Below are positions 38,424-47,765 of a DNA stretch of 64,000 bases, piece by piece. The notes beneath the pieces were generated by a model. That model did no database searches. It was given only the letters and a program-made list of their open reading frames with translations, and was not told where the DNA came from. This DNA comes from Martinezella lusitana (lineage in GTDB: Bacteria; Pseudomonadota; Alphaproteobacteria; Rhizobiales; Rhizobiaceae): assembly GCF_900094565.1 (NCBI RefSeq), contig NZ_FMAF01000003.1, positions 496,001 to 560,000 on the forward strand. The letters run 5' to 3'. The translations under genes were made by a program, and so were the position numbers. Numbering within the stretch: the stretch's first letter is position 1; each line of letters starts with the position of its first letter.

Positions 38424-39215
38424 ATGAATGTAGAAGACGACAGTGATCGCTATCGCGCGCCGGCATTGGACAAGGGGCTGGATATCCTTGAGCTGCTCGC
38501 GACGATCGATGGCGGCCTGACGCAGGCGGAAATCGCCAAGGCGCTCAACAAAAGCCCGAACGAATTCTACCGTATGCTCGACCGCCTGGTGCGGCGCGGC
38601 TACGTGCAGAGGCAGGATGGCGATCGCTTCTATCTGACGCTGAAGCTCTTTGGCCTGGCGCATTATCATGCGCCGGTGCGCCGGCTCGTCTCCTTCGCCA
38701 CGCCGCTGATGCGCGAATTCTCCAATCGGGCCGAACAGGCCTGTCATCTGGCGATCTACGATCGCGGCTCGGTCGTCGTCATCGCCCAGCAGGATTCGCC
38801 GACCTATTGGGGCATCTCGATCCGGGTCGGCGCCCAGATCAATCTCTACAACACCGGATCGGGTCACATCCTCCTCGCATTCCGGGATGACAAGCAGCGG
38901 CAGATGATGATCAACGAGCAAAGGCGTCAGGAGCAGGACGCCGAGGAACCGCCTGCCGATCTCGAGGAGAAGCTGCGGGCGATCCGCGAAAAGGGCTATG
39001 AGACCATGGACAGCCTGCAGACCAGTGGCGTGCGCAACATTTCCGCGCCGGTTCTGGCCATGGACGGCAATGGGCTTGCCGCTCTTACCTGTCCCTATAT
39101 CGAGCCCGTCAACCCCAAGGCGCCCACCTACGATCAAGTCATCGAATATGTGCGGGACGCCGCAAAACAGATCTCCGAAACCGTGGCCGGCACGGTCGAC
39201 AAGGCTGAACTATAA
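38424..39215 (+). CDS. IclR-family transcriptional regulator
   Basis: Regulator of 263 aa: winged HTH with LTQAEIAKALNKSPNEFYRML (about 32-52, in two blocks) and a C-terminal effector domain with YDRGSVVVIAQQDSP near 112 and the closing SAPVLAMDGNGLAALT segment. ATG 38424 is chosen because GGGGG lies seven bases upstream. It is divergent from the transporter operon and first in the lactonase-MaoC-CoA-transferase unit, so it probably controls both. Confidence 0.92.
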   Translation: MNVEDDSDRYRAPALDKGLDILELLATIDGGLTQAEIAKALNKSPNEFYRMLDRLVRRGYVQRQDGDRFYLTLKLFGLAHYHAPVRRLVSFATPLMREFSNRAEQACHLAIYDRGSVVVIAQQDSPTYWGISIRVGAQINLYNTGSGHILLAFRDDKQRQMMINEQRRQEQDAEEPPADLEEKLRAIREKGYETMDSLQTSGVRNISAPVLAMDGNGLAALTCPYIEPVNPKAPTYDQVIEYVRDAAKQISETVAGTVDKAEL

Positions 39216-39280
39216 TTTTTATTTGAATAAACTATTCTTCTGTGAGTATATGTTGGGCAAGCAGGTATGGGAGGAACGCC

Positions 39281-40117
39281 ATGCTTTTCGACAGCCACTT
39301 GCACATCGTCGACCGGAAACGTCTCGCCTATCCCTGGCTGACCGACGCCGGTGCGCTCAATCGCGACAGCCTCTACGAGGACTATGCCCGCGAGGCGAAG
39401 CGGCTCGGCATAGCCGACACGCTTCACATGGAAGTCGATGTCGCGGAGACCGATATCGAGCGGGAAACCGACTATGTCAAAAGCCTGAGCCGCGAGCCGG
39501 GTAGCCTCCTGCGCGGCGTCATCGCCGCCTGCCGTCCTGAGAGTACAGATTTTCCCGCCTACCTCGAACGCGTGCTTGCCGATCCCTTCGTCAAGGGCTT
39601 CCGTCGCGTGCTGCATGTGGTGCAGGATGATGTTTCCGAAGGGGCACTGTTCCGCGAGAACCTGAAACGGCTCGCCGGCACTCGCCTCACCTTCGACCTC
39701 TGCGTTCTGCCGCACCAGATATCCAAGGCGGTCGCGCTCGTCGACCTCAACCCCGACGTCAGCTTCATTCTCGATCACTGCGGCGTGCCGGCTGTCAAGG
39801 ATGGGCTCAGTGAGAGCTGGTCGTCAGGGATCACAGAAATTGCCAGACGTCCGAATGTCGTCGTCAAGATTTCCGGTGTTGTGGCCTATGCCGATCCCGA
39901 CAACTGGACGCCCGAAACGCTGCGTCCTTTTGTCGAACACTGCATCGCAAGCTTCGGCTGGGACCGCGTCATCTGGGGCAGTGACTGGCCGGTCTGCACC
40001 CTCGGAGGCAATATCTCCACCTGGGTCGCCGCCACCCATGCGCTGATGCAAGGCGTCAGCGCCGACGAACGCAACAGGCTTTATCATCTCAACGCCAAGC
40101 GCCTCTGGTCTCTCTGA
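39281..40117 (+). CDS. Amidohydrolase family 2 protein, probable sugar lactonase (COG3618 type)
   Basis: TIM-barrel hydrolase of 278 aa. The N-terminal metal motif is DSHLHIVD (residues 4-11), followed by ILDHCGVP near 165 and the terminal VIWGSDWPV near 230, as in L-fucono- and L-rhamnono-lactonases. GGGAGG precedes the ATG. With a mutarotase, dehydrogenases and an acid-sugar dehydratase nearby, opening of a sugar lactone is the most economical role. 2-pyrone-4,6-dicarboxylate hydrolases belong to the same family and remain an alternative. Confidence 0.86.
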   Translation: MLFDSHLHIVDRKRLAYPWLTDAGALNRDSLYEDYAREAKRLGIADTLHMEVDVAETDIERETDYVKSLSREPGSLLRGVIAACRPESTDFPAYLERVLADPFVKGFRRVLHVVQDDVSEGALFRENLKRLAGTRLTFDLCVLPHQISKAVALVDLNPDVSFILDHCGVPAVKDGLSESWSSGITEIARRPNVVVKISGVVAYADPDNWTPETLRPFVEHCIASFGWDRVIWGSDWPVCTLGGNISTWVAATHALMQGVSADERNRLYHLNAKRLWSL

Positions 40118-40149
40118 GGCCGGACAGTTTTCCATCGAAAGACAATGCC

Positions 40150-40695
40150 ATGACCGCCACCGTCGGCGTATCCAGCACCTATCCGAAGACCATGCCGGCC
40201 GATCACGCGGAGATTCCCGTCTGGAATGCGGAAAACTGGTTCTATGAGGATTTCGAAGTCGGCCACAAGATCCGCTCGCTGCGCCGCACGATCTCCGAGG
40301 GCGAGTCCCAGCAGTTCAACGCGCTGGTGCTCGACATGCACCCCTATGTCAGCGACCAGATCTTTGCCGAAACCGAAGGCCTGTTCGGCAAGCGGCTCGT
40401 CGCCGGCGCCTTCGTCTTTTCCGCCGGCCTCGGGCTTGTGGCTACCAACTGCGTCAACGCCTTTTCCTATGGTTATGACAAGCTGCGCTTCATCAAACCC
40501 ACCTTCATCGGCGACACCATCTACACCATCCGCACCAATCTGGATAAGCAGCCGAAATATGCCGAACTCGGCCTGATCCGCTCTTCTTACGAGGTCTTCA
40601 AGGGCGAAGGCGAATTGGTGCTTTATTGCGAGCATATCCAGACCGTGCGCTACAAGAACGGCCGTCCGGCGGACGCGCCGCCGCTGAAAGCCTGA
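40150..40695 (+). CDS. MaoC-like (hot dog fold) dehydratase, second copy
   Basis: A 181-aa hot-dog protein. After a 25-residue leader it reads [20 protein letters not shown] and continues to [15 protein letters not shown] and [20 protein letters not shown], close in layout to the other MaoC gene at 30694. The segment where R-hydratases carry their Asp/His pair reads [18 protein letters not shown], so the catalytic residues are altered or shifted. It follows the lactonase by 32 bp and ends one base before the CoA-transferase gene. Confidence 0.85.
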   Translation: MTATVGVSSTYPKTMPADHAEIPVWNAENWFYEDFEVGHKIRSLRRTISEGESQQFNALVLDMHPYVSDQIFAETEGLFGKRLVAGAFVFSAGLGLVATNCVNAFSYGYDKLRFIKPTFIGDTIYTIRTNLDKQPKYAELGLIRSSYEVFKGEGELVLYCEHIQTVRYKNGRPADAPPLKA

Positions 40696-40696
40696 C

Positions 40697-41860
40697 ATGA
40701 CTACGAAAAACGAAGAGGGCCTGCTTTCCGGCATTATCGTGCTGGATATGAGCCAGTTTCTTGCGGGACCGATGGCCGCCCTGCGGCTCGGCGATCTCGG
40801 CGCGCGCGTCATCAAGATCGAGCGGCCCGACGGCGGCGATCTCTGCCGCCGGCTCTATCTCAGCGACACCGAGATCGGCGGCGATTCCACGCTGTTTCAT
40901 GCCATTAACCGCGGCAAGGAGAGCTTTGCCGTCAACATGAAGGATGAAAGCGATCTACAGGAACTGCGCACGCTGATCGCCAAGGCCGATGTCGTGATCC
41001 AGAATTTCCGCCCCGGCGTCATCGAGAGGCTCGGCCTCGATTATGCCTCCGTCGCCGCCATCAATCCGCGCATCGTCTATGGCAGCATTACCGGCTATGG
41101 CCCCGACAATGAGTGGCGGCATTTTCCGGGACAGGACCTGCTCGCCCAGGCCCGCTCCGGCGCCATGTGGCTGAATGGCGAAGCCGATGACGGACCGGTG
41201 CCATTCGGGCTTGCCGTCGCCGACATGCTGGCCGGCAACCTCCTCGTCCAGGCGATCCTTGCCGGCCTGGTGCGGCGTGGCGTGACCGGGCGCGGCGTTC
41301 ATGTCGAAACGAGCCTGCTGGAAGCAATGGTCGATTTCCAGTTCGAGGTACTGACCACGCACCTGAATGATGGCGGGCGCCTTCCCAAGAAATCCGCCGT
41401 GCGCAACGCCCACGCCTATCTCGCAGCCCCGTATGGTGTCTATCGCTGTGCCGATGGCTGGCTGGCGCTGGCGATGATGCCGCTGGCGAAGCTTGCCCCG
41501 CTGCTGAACCTCCCTGCCCTTGCCGACTACACGCCGGACGATGCCTTTCAGCGCCGCGACGAGATCAAGAGCCTGATCGCTAGCCGCCTTAAGCAAAAGG
41601 CGATCAGGGAATGGCTTGATATAATGGAACCCGCCGATATCTGGGCGGCGGAAGTACTCGACTGGCCGAAGCTGCTGCAGACGTCAGCCTTCCGCCAACT
41701 CGACATGCTGCAGACCGTCACGCGCGGCGATGACGTCTCCGTGCAGACGACGGCAAGCCCGATCCGCGTGAACGGCGTACGAGCCAAGAACGGATTGGCT
41801 GCGCCGGCGATCGGTAGTCAGTCGGATAAGATCCGGGCGGAGTTTATTGAGGGTCGGTAG
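40697..41860 (+). CDS. CaiB/BaiF-type (family III) CoA-transferase
   Basis: Transfers CoA between carboxylic acids; 387 aa. The N-terminus VLDMSQFLAGPMAALRLGD and GARVIKIERPDGGDLCR are the family signature, NFRPGVIERLGLDY follows near 98, and GAMWLNGEADDGP near 155. The gene is one base after the MaoC gene, so the two are coupled. Its presence implies that a carboxylate made in this pathway is activated as a CoA thioester. The acid is unknown. Confidence 0.93.
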   Translation: MTTKNEEGLLSGIIVLDMSQFLAGPMAALRLGDLGARVIKIERPDGGDLCRRLYLSDTEIGGDSTLFHAINRGKESFAVNMKDESDLQELRTLIAKADVVIQNFRPGVIERLGLDYASVAAINPRIVYGSITGYGPDNEWRHFPGQDLLAQARSGAMWLNGEADDGPVPFGLAVADMLAGNLLVQAILAGLVRRGVTGRGVHVETSLLEAMVDFQFEVLTTHLNDGGRLPKKSAVRNAHAYLAAPYGVYRCADGWLALAMMPLAKLAPLLNLPALADYTPDDAFQRRDEIKSLIASRLKQKAIREWLDIMEPADIWAAEVLDWPKLLQTSAFRQLDMLQTVTRGDDVSVQTTASPIRVNGVRAKNGLAAPAIGSQSDKIRAEFIEGR

Positions 41861-41903
41861 TCTTCTCAGACTTCTCATCCGCCGCACCCGCGAAAACATA
41901 AAG

Positions 41904-41927
41904 GGGTGCCGCATTGCTGCGGCACCC
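41904..41927 (-). terminator. Terminator of tal
   Basis: GGGTGCCGCA and TGCGGCACCC form a perfect 10-bp stem with a 4-nt loop; on the minus strand it is followed by CCTTTATGTTTTC. It lies 41 bp after the tal stop and may also act on the convergent CoA-transferase transcript. Confidence 0.8.
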
Positions 41928-41968
41928 TCTCAAAATGACAGCTCCCCTTAAAGGAGAGCCAAACCGCC

Positions 41969-42934
41969 TCAGGCAGCAGCGAGCTGCAGTTCCTTGCTGA
42001 CCATGGCGCGTAGCGTGCCAAGATCCTTGGCGAAGGCGCGGATGCCTTCGGAGAGCTTTTCGGTGGCCATTGCGTCTTCGTTCATCATCCAGCGGAAGGT
42101 CTTCTCGTCGACGGTGATCTTGGCGACGGGGGTCTTGTTTTCCGGCGAGAGCTTGCGCTCCAGCTTGCCTTCGTCCTTGGCGAGCTCGTCGAGCAGGTTC
42201 GGGCTGATCGTCAGGCGATCGCAACCGGCCAGAGCTTCGACTTCGGCAGCGCTGCGGAAAGAGGCGCCCATGACGATCGTCTTGATGTCGTTGGCCTTGT
42301 AGTAGTTGTAGATCTCGCGAACGGACAGAACGCCCGGATCTTCTTCCGGCGTGTAATCCTTGCCGGTCGACTTCTTGTACCAGTCGAGGATGCGGCCGAC
42401 GAAGGGCGAGATCAGGAAGACCTTCGCATCGGCGCAGGCAACGGCCTGAGCCTTGCTGAACAGCAGCGTCAGGTTGCAGTCGATGCCTTCCTTCTGCAGC
42501 ACTTCGGCGGCGCGGATGCCTTCCCAGGTGGAAGCAAGCTTGATCAGGATGCGGTCGCGCTCGATGCCCCGCTCCTTGTAGGAAGCGATGATGGAGCGAG
42601 CCTTGGCGAGCGAGGCTTCGGTATTGAAGGACAGGTCGGCGTCGACTTCGGTCGAAACACGGCCGGGGACGAGGCCGGACAGCGCAGCGCCGACGGAGAT
42701 GGCCAGACGGTCTGCCACGGCGTGAATCACTGCTTCCGACGCACCGCCCTGCTTCTTGCCCCAGGCGACGGCTTCCTTGATCGCATCGGCGAACATCGGC
42801 GTGCCGAGCGCCTTGAGTACGATGGTCGGGTTGGTGGTGCAATCCACCGGCTTCAGGCGTGCGACAGCCTCGATATCGCCGGTGTCGGCCACGACCGTGG
42901 TCATGGCGCGGAGTTGGTCAAGCTTGGAAGTCAT
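41969..42934 (-). CDS. tal: Transaldolase, TalB type
   Basis: Transfers a dihydroxyacetone unit between sugar phosphates in the non-oxidative pentose phosphate pathway; 321 aa. The Schiff-base lysine is Lys132 in [12 protein letters not shown], the same number as in E. coli Tal[14 protein letters not shown] and [11 protein letters not shown] are also family motifs. AAGGATACCTGTT precedes the ATG. It stands alone between a terminator and a divergent SorC-type regulator, and could process xylulose 5-phosphate from the xyl and polyol genes. Confidence 0.97.
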   Translation of the reverse strand: MTSKLDQLRAMTTVVADTGDIEAVARLKPVDCTTNPTIVLKALGTPMFADAIKEAVAWGKKQGGASEAVIHAVADRLAISVGAALSGLVPGRVSTEVDADLSFNTEASLAKARSIIASYKERGIERDRILIKLASTWEGIRAAEVLQKEGIDCNLTLLFSKAQAVACADAKVFLISPFVGRILDWYKKSTGKDYTPEEDPGVLSVREIYNYYKANDIKTIVMGASFRSAAEVEALAGCDRLTISPNLLDELAKDEGKLERKLSPENKTPVAKITVDEKTFRWMMNEDAMATEKLSEGIRAFAKDLGTLRAMVSKELQLAAA

Positions 42935-43437
42935 AACAGGTATCCTTGTTGAATGAGGCCCATTTGAATGGGGAGATGCCGGGCTGCAAATTCCGTCCGG
43001 TCGATGGACGGCTTGAAGGCGTCAGGCGGAGCGCGCCCTTCCTTCTCCTATGTGTCGATAACGGGATAAAAAGCGCGAAAGTTCCATTTCCGGTGAACGG
43101 CCGAGCGGTGAACAAACAACCTTCCGACGACAAGCTTTTCACCGGCACCGGGCGCCCTATATGGTCCCATGTCCGGTCTGGCACTTGCTCGGAGCAACAC
43201 TCGCACATTGTCCTCCTCGATTGGACAAGACCGAATTCCTCAGCACCGACTATCAGCAATCTGGCAACGAAAAGTCAAGGACATTTGTGCAATTCAATTG
43301 ACATAAGTTTCATGTCATAGAATATCGGCAGCAGAAGAGCCGATCTCGCCTGCCCCTGTCATCCGCCATCGCCACAATTCCTGGTCGGGGCGATCATGAC
43401 GCTAAAAGGCGCATGCGACAATCATGCCGGAGGACCT
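42935..43437. promoter_or_regulatory. Divergent intergenic region with a palindrome, tal / SorC-type regulator
   Basis: About 500 bp without a convincing gene. TGACATAAGTTTCATGTCA (43299-43317) has perfect 6-bp arms around 7 bases and overlaps TTGACA, a possible -35 for the regulator. An open frame across 42946-43320 has a composition unlike its neighbours and no start signal worth trusting. Confidence 0.45.
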
Positions 43438-44427
43438 GTGGCCAAACTGAGACGCGGGACGCATACCGCCTATTCGGAGACGTCGTCCCTGAGGCTTCGC
43501 GCCGCATGGCTCTACTACAACCAGGGCCTGACGCAGAAAGATGTCGCCGAACAGCTGGGCATCAGCCGAACCACGGTCATCCGCCTGCTCGACGAGGCGA
43601 TGCGCCGTGCCGAGGTGCAGATCTGGATCACCGAAGGCATCGACGATTGCGTCGAGCTGGCAATCAAGCTGGAGCGCACCTATGGGCTTGACGAGGCGAT
43701 CGTGGTTCCCGAGCCAGCCGGTGGCGACGTCAACGCGCAGGCAAAAAGCGTTGGCTTGGCGCTCGGCCAGTTCCTGACGGAGGCGATCCCGGACAATTAT
43801 ACGATCGGGGTCGGCTGGGGCCGGACGATGACGGCCTCTCTTGCAAGCTTCCGCCCTCCCCGGCGTGACAATTGCAAGGTGGTCTCCCTGCTCGGCGGCA
43901 TCGTCGCCGTCCATCAGACCAACCCGATCGATTACACGTGGCGTCTGGCGAGCCAGCTCGGCGCGGAATGCTACATGTTCCTGGCGCCATTGCTGGTCGA
44001 TTCCATCGAGACCAAGCACAACCTCATCGAAAAATGCGGCCTGGAAGCGATCTACCGGCTGGCGGAGAACCTCGACCTGGCCATCGTCAGCTGCGGCGAC
44101 ATCGGCCCGCAATCGACGTCGCTGTCGGAGGGTTTCATTTCAAAGAGCGAGTTGCAGCAGCTGATCGACGCCGGCTGCGTCTGCGATACCATGTTCAACT
44201 TCCTCGACGCCGAGGGCAATTCCGTCGATCACCCCATCAACAAACGCGTCATGTCCGTCGACCTCGACACATTGAAGAAAGCCAAGCATATCGTCCTTTC
44301 TTCAGGCGGCGCGCACCGCGCCCAGGCGATCAGCGCCACCATCAAGCGCATCGGCTGCAACACGCTGATCACGGACGAGAGTGCCGCCAAGGCGCTGTTG
44401 CAGATGGCTATGGCGAAGGCGGCTTGA
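43438..44427 (+). CDS. SorC/DeoR-type sugar-binding transcriptional regulator
   Basis: Regulator of 329 aa. The N-terminal HTH reads LTQKDVAEQLGISRTTVIRLL (about 30-50, in two blocks), followed by a SorC sugar-phosphate-binding domain with IGVGWGRTM near 122 and SSGGAHRAQAI near the end. GTG 43438 has GGAGG four bases upstream; ATG 43396 is a less likely alternative. It is divergent from tal and may sense a pentose or polyol phosphate. Confidence 0.86.
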   Translation: MAKLRRGTHTAYSETSSLRLRAAWLYYNQGLTQKDVAEQLGISRTTVIRLLDEAMRRAEVQIWITEGIDDCVELAIKLERTYGLDEAIVVPEPAGGDVNAQAKSVGLALGQFLTEAIPDNYTIGVGWGRTMTASLASFRPPRRDNCKVVSLLGGIVAVHQTNPIDYTWRLASQLGAECYMFLAPLLVDSIETKHNLIEKCGLEAIYRLAENLDLAIVSCGDIGPQSTSLSEGFISKSELQQLIDAGCVCDTMFNFLDAEGNSVDHPINKRVMSVDLDTLKKAKHIVLSSGGAHRAQAISATIKRIGCNTLITDESAAKALLQMAMAKAA

Positions 44428-44499
44428 TCAGTTAATTCCGTGTTTGCGGAGGGTTACGTAGGTTCGGCAAACTCAAAACCTTCAAGAATACACAAACCC

Positions 44500-45372
44500 T
44501 CAAGCGTCGCCCGCTTCCCATCCCAGCATCGCGCGCTTGCGCGTCAGCCCCCAATGGTAGCCCGTAAGCTGGCCGTTCTTGCCGAGCGCGCGATGGCACG
44601 GCACGACGAAGGAGATCGGGTTGCGGCCGACGGCTGCCCCCACCGCCCGCATCGCCGTCGGCTGGCCGATATCACTGGCGATATCTGAATAGGTCACGGC
44701 GCGGCCCATCGGAATCTTCAACAGGCTTTCCCAGACGCGCAGCTGGAAATCCGAGCCGATCAGCACAACGCGCAGCGGCTGATCGCTCGACCAGTTCGAC
44801 CGTTCGAAAATGCGCGCCGCGTAGGGCGCCGTCGCCTGCGAATCCTCGATGAATTGCGCATTCGGCCAACGGCAGGTCATGTCTTCCAGGCAAGCCCTTT
44901 CATTGCCGGAATCGCTGAAGGCAAGTCCGGCGAGGCCACGATCCGTGACCATGATCAAGGCAAGACCGAACGGCGAGATGTGGAAACTGTAGCGCATCAC
45001 CAGACCACTGCCCCTGGCCTTCCATTCGCCCGGCGACATCGCCTCATGCGTGACGAAGAGATCGTGCAGCCGGCTCGGGCCGGAAAGGCCGACTTCGAAC
45101 GAGGTCTCGAGAAGCGGCAGATCTTCCTGGCGCAGCAGGCGCTTGGCATGGTCTAGGGTCACCGCCTGCAGAAAGGCCTTGGGCGACAGCCCGGCCCAGC
45201 GGGTGAACGTCTTCTGCAACTGGGTCGGCGACTGGCTGAGCCGATCGGCGAGCATCTCCAGCGATGGCTGGTCGCGATATTCCTCGGTGATGAGCTCGAT
45301 GACCCGCCGAACGGTCTCGTAGTCCTGACCCTGCGGCGTGATGTCGTGCTTCAACTGTGCAATCGCATTCAT
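44500..45372 (-). CDS. ada: Ada-like AraC-HTH / O6-methylguanine-DNA methyltransferase fusion
   Basis: DNA repair protein of 290 aa. An AraC-type HTH domain (about 18-115) is fused to a C-terminal alkyltransferase domain with the acceptor Cys in VVPCHRALG near 263. The N-terminal zinc-Cys phosphotriester domain of E. coli Ada is absent: the protein begins directly before the HTH. AAGGAG precedes ATG 45372. It should remove O6-alkyl groups from guanine; how it would sense damage without the first domain is unclear. Confidence 0.9.
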   Translation of the reverse strand: MNAIAQLKHDITPQGQDYETVRRVIELITEEYRDQPSLEMLADRLSQSPTQLQKTFTRWAGLSPKAFLQAVTLDHAKRLLRQEDLPLLETSFEVGLSGPSRLHDLFVTHEAMSPGEWKARGSGLVMRYSFHISPFGLALIMVTDRGLAGLAFSDSGNERACLEDMTCRWPNAQFIEDSQATAPYAARIFERSNWSSDQPLRVVLIGSDFQLRVWESLLKIPMGRAVTYSDIASDIGQPTAMRAVGAAVGRNPISFVVPCHRALGKNGQLTGYHWGLTRKRAMLGWEAGDA

Positions 45373-45484
45373 GATCTTTCTCCTTGGAAAGGAGAAAACC
45401 ACGGCAACGGAGGCAAAACCACCCGTTTCTTGCGCGGACGGCCCGCCTGCGAAAATGTGATGCCGTCGGTTTTGACAGGCCCGC

Positions 45485-45988
45485 TCATATCCGCTGCGTC
45501 ACCGTCGCCAAGGCACGCTTGAAAGCCTTGGCAAAACTCTCCCGATCTTCCGGATTGAGGAAGGAGCCGACATCGGTATCGTGGTGTCTGTCGCGAACAT
45601 GCATGGATACGACGCCAATTTCATGATGGCGGCGAACGAGGAGACGCGTCCAGAACGGATTGAAGCGATGCTCCACCATTCGCCCGGTGGGCGAGAATTT
45701 GCGGATGGAGACATTGGTACGCGACACCGTGACCTCCTCCCACACGCGCCCGGAACGGTAATTCAGCCAGAAGGCCCCGTAAAGCAGGAAGAAATCAGCG
45801 CCGAAGAAGAGGCCGATCGGCCATGCGCCCACGGCGACAAACAGAACGCTGTAGAAGAGGCAGAAGGCACCTGCCAGGGCCAGCATGATCCTGAACCCCT
45901 TTCGTCCCAGCGAGCGATGGGGGAACAATTCGGCGGCGAAAACCGGCCTGTTGCCGTCTGCCGCAGTATCGGCGTTGCGTTCCATCAT
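45485..45988 (-). CDS. DUF2244-family membrane protein
   Basis: Membrane protein of about 167 aa. Two adjacent hydrophobic segments (about 30-50 and 55-73) are followed by a soluble C-terminal domain with RVWEEVTVSRTNVSIRKF and FLNPEDRESFAKAFKRAL, as in DUF2244. The start is uncertain: ATG 45988 leaves a 22-bp gap to the divergent nth gene, whereas ATG 46012 would overlap it. Function unknown. Confidence 0.8.
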   Translation of the reverse strand: MMERNADTAADGNRPVFAAELFPHRSLGRKGFRIMLALAGAFCLFYSVLFVAVGAWPIGLFFGADFFLLYGAFWLNYRSGRVWEEVTVSRTNVSIRKFSPTGRMVEHRFNPFWTRLLVRRHHEIGVVSMHVRDRHHDTDVGSFLNPEDRESFAKAFKRALATVTQRI

Positions 45989-46010
45989 AGGACTTGAGTA
46001 TAGGTCGTTC

Positions 46011-46790
46011 ATGGCAAATCCCAAGATCAAATCCAGCGCCCAAAACGCGAAAAAGTCAAATGCGACCGCAGGCCGCAAGCCGGCGTCGAAGAGCCTTTAT
46101 TCGAAAGCGGATTTGGAAGAAATCTTCCGCCGCTTCTCCATTCAGCGGCCCGAGCCGAAGGGCGAGCTGGAGCACGTCAATCCCTTCACCCTCGTCGTTG
46201 CCGTGGCGCTATCGGCACAGGCGACCGATGCCGGCGTCAACAAGGCGACCCGCGCCCTCTTCGCCATTGCCGATACGCCACAGAAGATGCTCGATCTCGG
46301 CGAGGAACGCATCCGCGACTACATCAAGACGATCGGCCTTTACCGCAACAAGGCCAAGAACGTCGTGGCGCTGTCGGAAAAGCTGATCACGGATTTCGGC
46401 GGCGAGGTGCCACGGACGCGTGAAGAGTTGATGACCTTGCCGGGCGTCGGCCGCAAGACCGCGAACGTCGTGCTGTCGATGGCCTTCGGTCAGGCGACGA
46501 TGGCCGTCGACACGCACATCTTCCGCATTGCCAACCGGCTGCTGTTGGCGCCCGGCAAAACGCCCGACGAAGTCGAACAACGGCTGATGAAGGTGGTCCC
46601 TGACCAATATCTCTACCACGCCCACCATTGGCTGATCCTGCATGGGCGCTATTGCTGCAAGGCGCGCAAGCCGGAATGCGAGCGTTGCGTCATTGCGGAT
46701 CTCTGTCGCTCGCCCGAAAAGACCTGGGACATCCCCGCCCCGCTGGTCGAACTACCCGCTCAGATCATCGGTGCAGAAGCCGCCGGCTAG
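46011..46790 (+). CDS. nth: Endonuclease III
   Basis: Base-excision repair glycosylase/AP lyase of 259 aa for oxidised pyrimidines. The helix-hairpin-helix LPGVGRKTANVVLSMAFG contains the catalytic Lys, VDTHIFRIANR follows with the Asp, and the iron-sulfur cluster Cys pattern C-x6-C-x2-C-x5-C is intact (CKARKPECERCVIADLC). An N-terminal extension of about 28 basic and polar residues precedes the fold. It is divergent from DUF2244 and convergent with the CysZ-like gene only 6 bp away. Confidence 0.97.
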   Translation: MANPKIKSSAQNAKKSNATAGRKPASKSLYSKADLEEIFRRFSIQRPEPKGELEHVNPFTLVVAVALSAQATDAGVNKATRALFAIADTPQKMLDLGEERIRDYIKTIGLYRNKAKNVVALSEKLITDFGGEVPRTREELMTLPGVGRKTANVVLSMAFGQATMAVDTHIFRIANRLLLAPGKTPDEVEQRLMKVVPDQYLYHAHHWLILHGRYCCKARKPECERCVIADLCRSPEKTWDIPAPLVELPAQIIGAEAAG

Positions 46791-46796
46791 ATCCCG

Positions 46797-47510
46797 CTAC
46801 ACACGCAGACCCATCTCCCGGCGCGAGATCAGCTTGTGCAGATGCACCATCATGCCAGCTGCAAATAGCGGCGTCAGCAGATTGAGAAGGGGGATGGCGA
46901 GGAAAGCGGCGATCGCGAGGCCGGCGAGGAACACCGTGAAGGCGTGCTTGACGCGGAACTGCCGCGTCTCTTCCGGCGAACGAAACCGCATCGCGGCGAA
47001 TTCGAAGAATTCCCGGCCGAGCAGATAGCCGTTCACCAGAAAGAAGGCGATCAGATTGACGCCCGGAATGAAAAGCAGGAACAGCGCCACGATATTGCCA
47101 ACGATGACCACGCCCAGAAACCGCACCGAGCTTTTCATCGCTGCTGCGAACGGCATGGCCTTTCCCGGTGGATCGGAAGGATAGTCGCGCCTTTCCACGA
47201 CCTCGGCCACATCGTCCAGAAACAGGCCGGCAATCAATGCCGTCACTGGCGAGATCAGTAACGCCATTGCGAGCGCCAGCGCGATGCCGGCCAGAATGGC
47301 GAGGAAGAATGTAAGCCAACTCGTCCAATCCGAAGTGGACGGCATGAAACCTTGCAGCCAGGGCAGAACGAAAGAATTGAACACGCCGCGCAGCAGGAAC
47401 CAGAACGCGGCGAGCGCCAGCAAGGTCAGGCCAAGAACCTTCCAGAAGACCTTGCGCGTTTCCGGTGCGAAGAGGTTTGCCAGGGAAAGGCGCACAGCAA
47501 GAACAATCAT
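46797..47510 (-). CDS. CysZ/EI24-family membrane protein
   Basis: Inner-membrane protein of about 237 aa with several long hydrophobic segments, matching the EI24/CysZ family: ANLFAPETRKVFWKVLGLT at the N-terminus, LISPVTALIAGLFLDDVAEVVE near 100 and VNGYLLGREFFEFAAMR near 168. E. coli CysZ imports sulfate, but rhizobial members are untested. AGGAG abuts ATG 47522 and is 12 bases from ATG 47510; I prefer the latter. Confidence 0.82.
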   Translation of the reverse strand: MIVLAVRLSLANLFAPETRKVFWKVLGLTLLALAAFWFLLRGVFNSFVLPWLQGFMPSTSDWTSWLTFFLAILAGIALALAMALLISPVTALIAGLFLDDVAEVVERRDYPSDPPGKAMPFAAAMKSSVRFLGVVIVGNIVALFLLFIPGVNLIAFFLVNGYLLGREFFEFAAMRFRSPEETRQFRVKHAFTVFLAGLAIAAFLAIPLLNLLTPLFAAGMMVHLHKLISRREMGLRV

Positions 47511-47765
47511 TCGGGTCGACATCTCCTGGTTGGTGAACCGACACCTAGGTATCGGCGACGCCGATATCAATATCTCCGCCGACATACGAATACGCTCAAT
47601 TAAAAATTTGCATTGTTGTAATAAAGTTTAAGCTAATATATTCTGCGAGTCATATTAAGAACAACAACCAAAACAAGATCGGCGGCTTTGTGAAATCTGC
47701 GCGCCCGATTGTTCCAGCAGTTGGTGCGACCAGACATCGGAAAGACCGTCAGCGAGGCGCAAAAT

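Noticed and set aside
42946..43320. A 124-aa frame in the tal upstream region
   Set aside because: Its composition is unlike the neighbouring genes, it overlaps likely promoter elements and it has no convincing ribosome-binding site.
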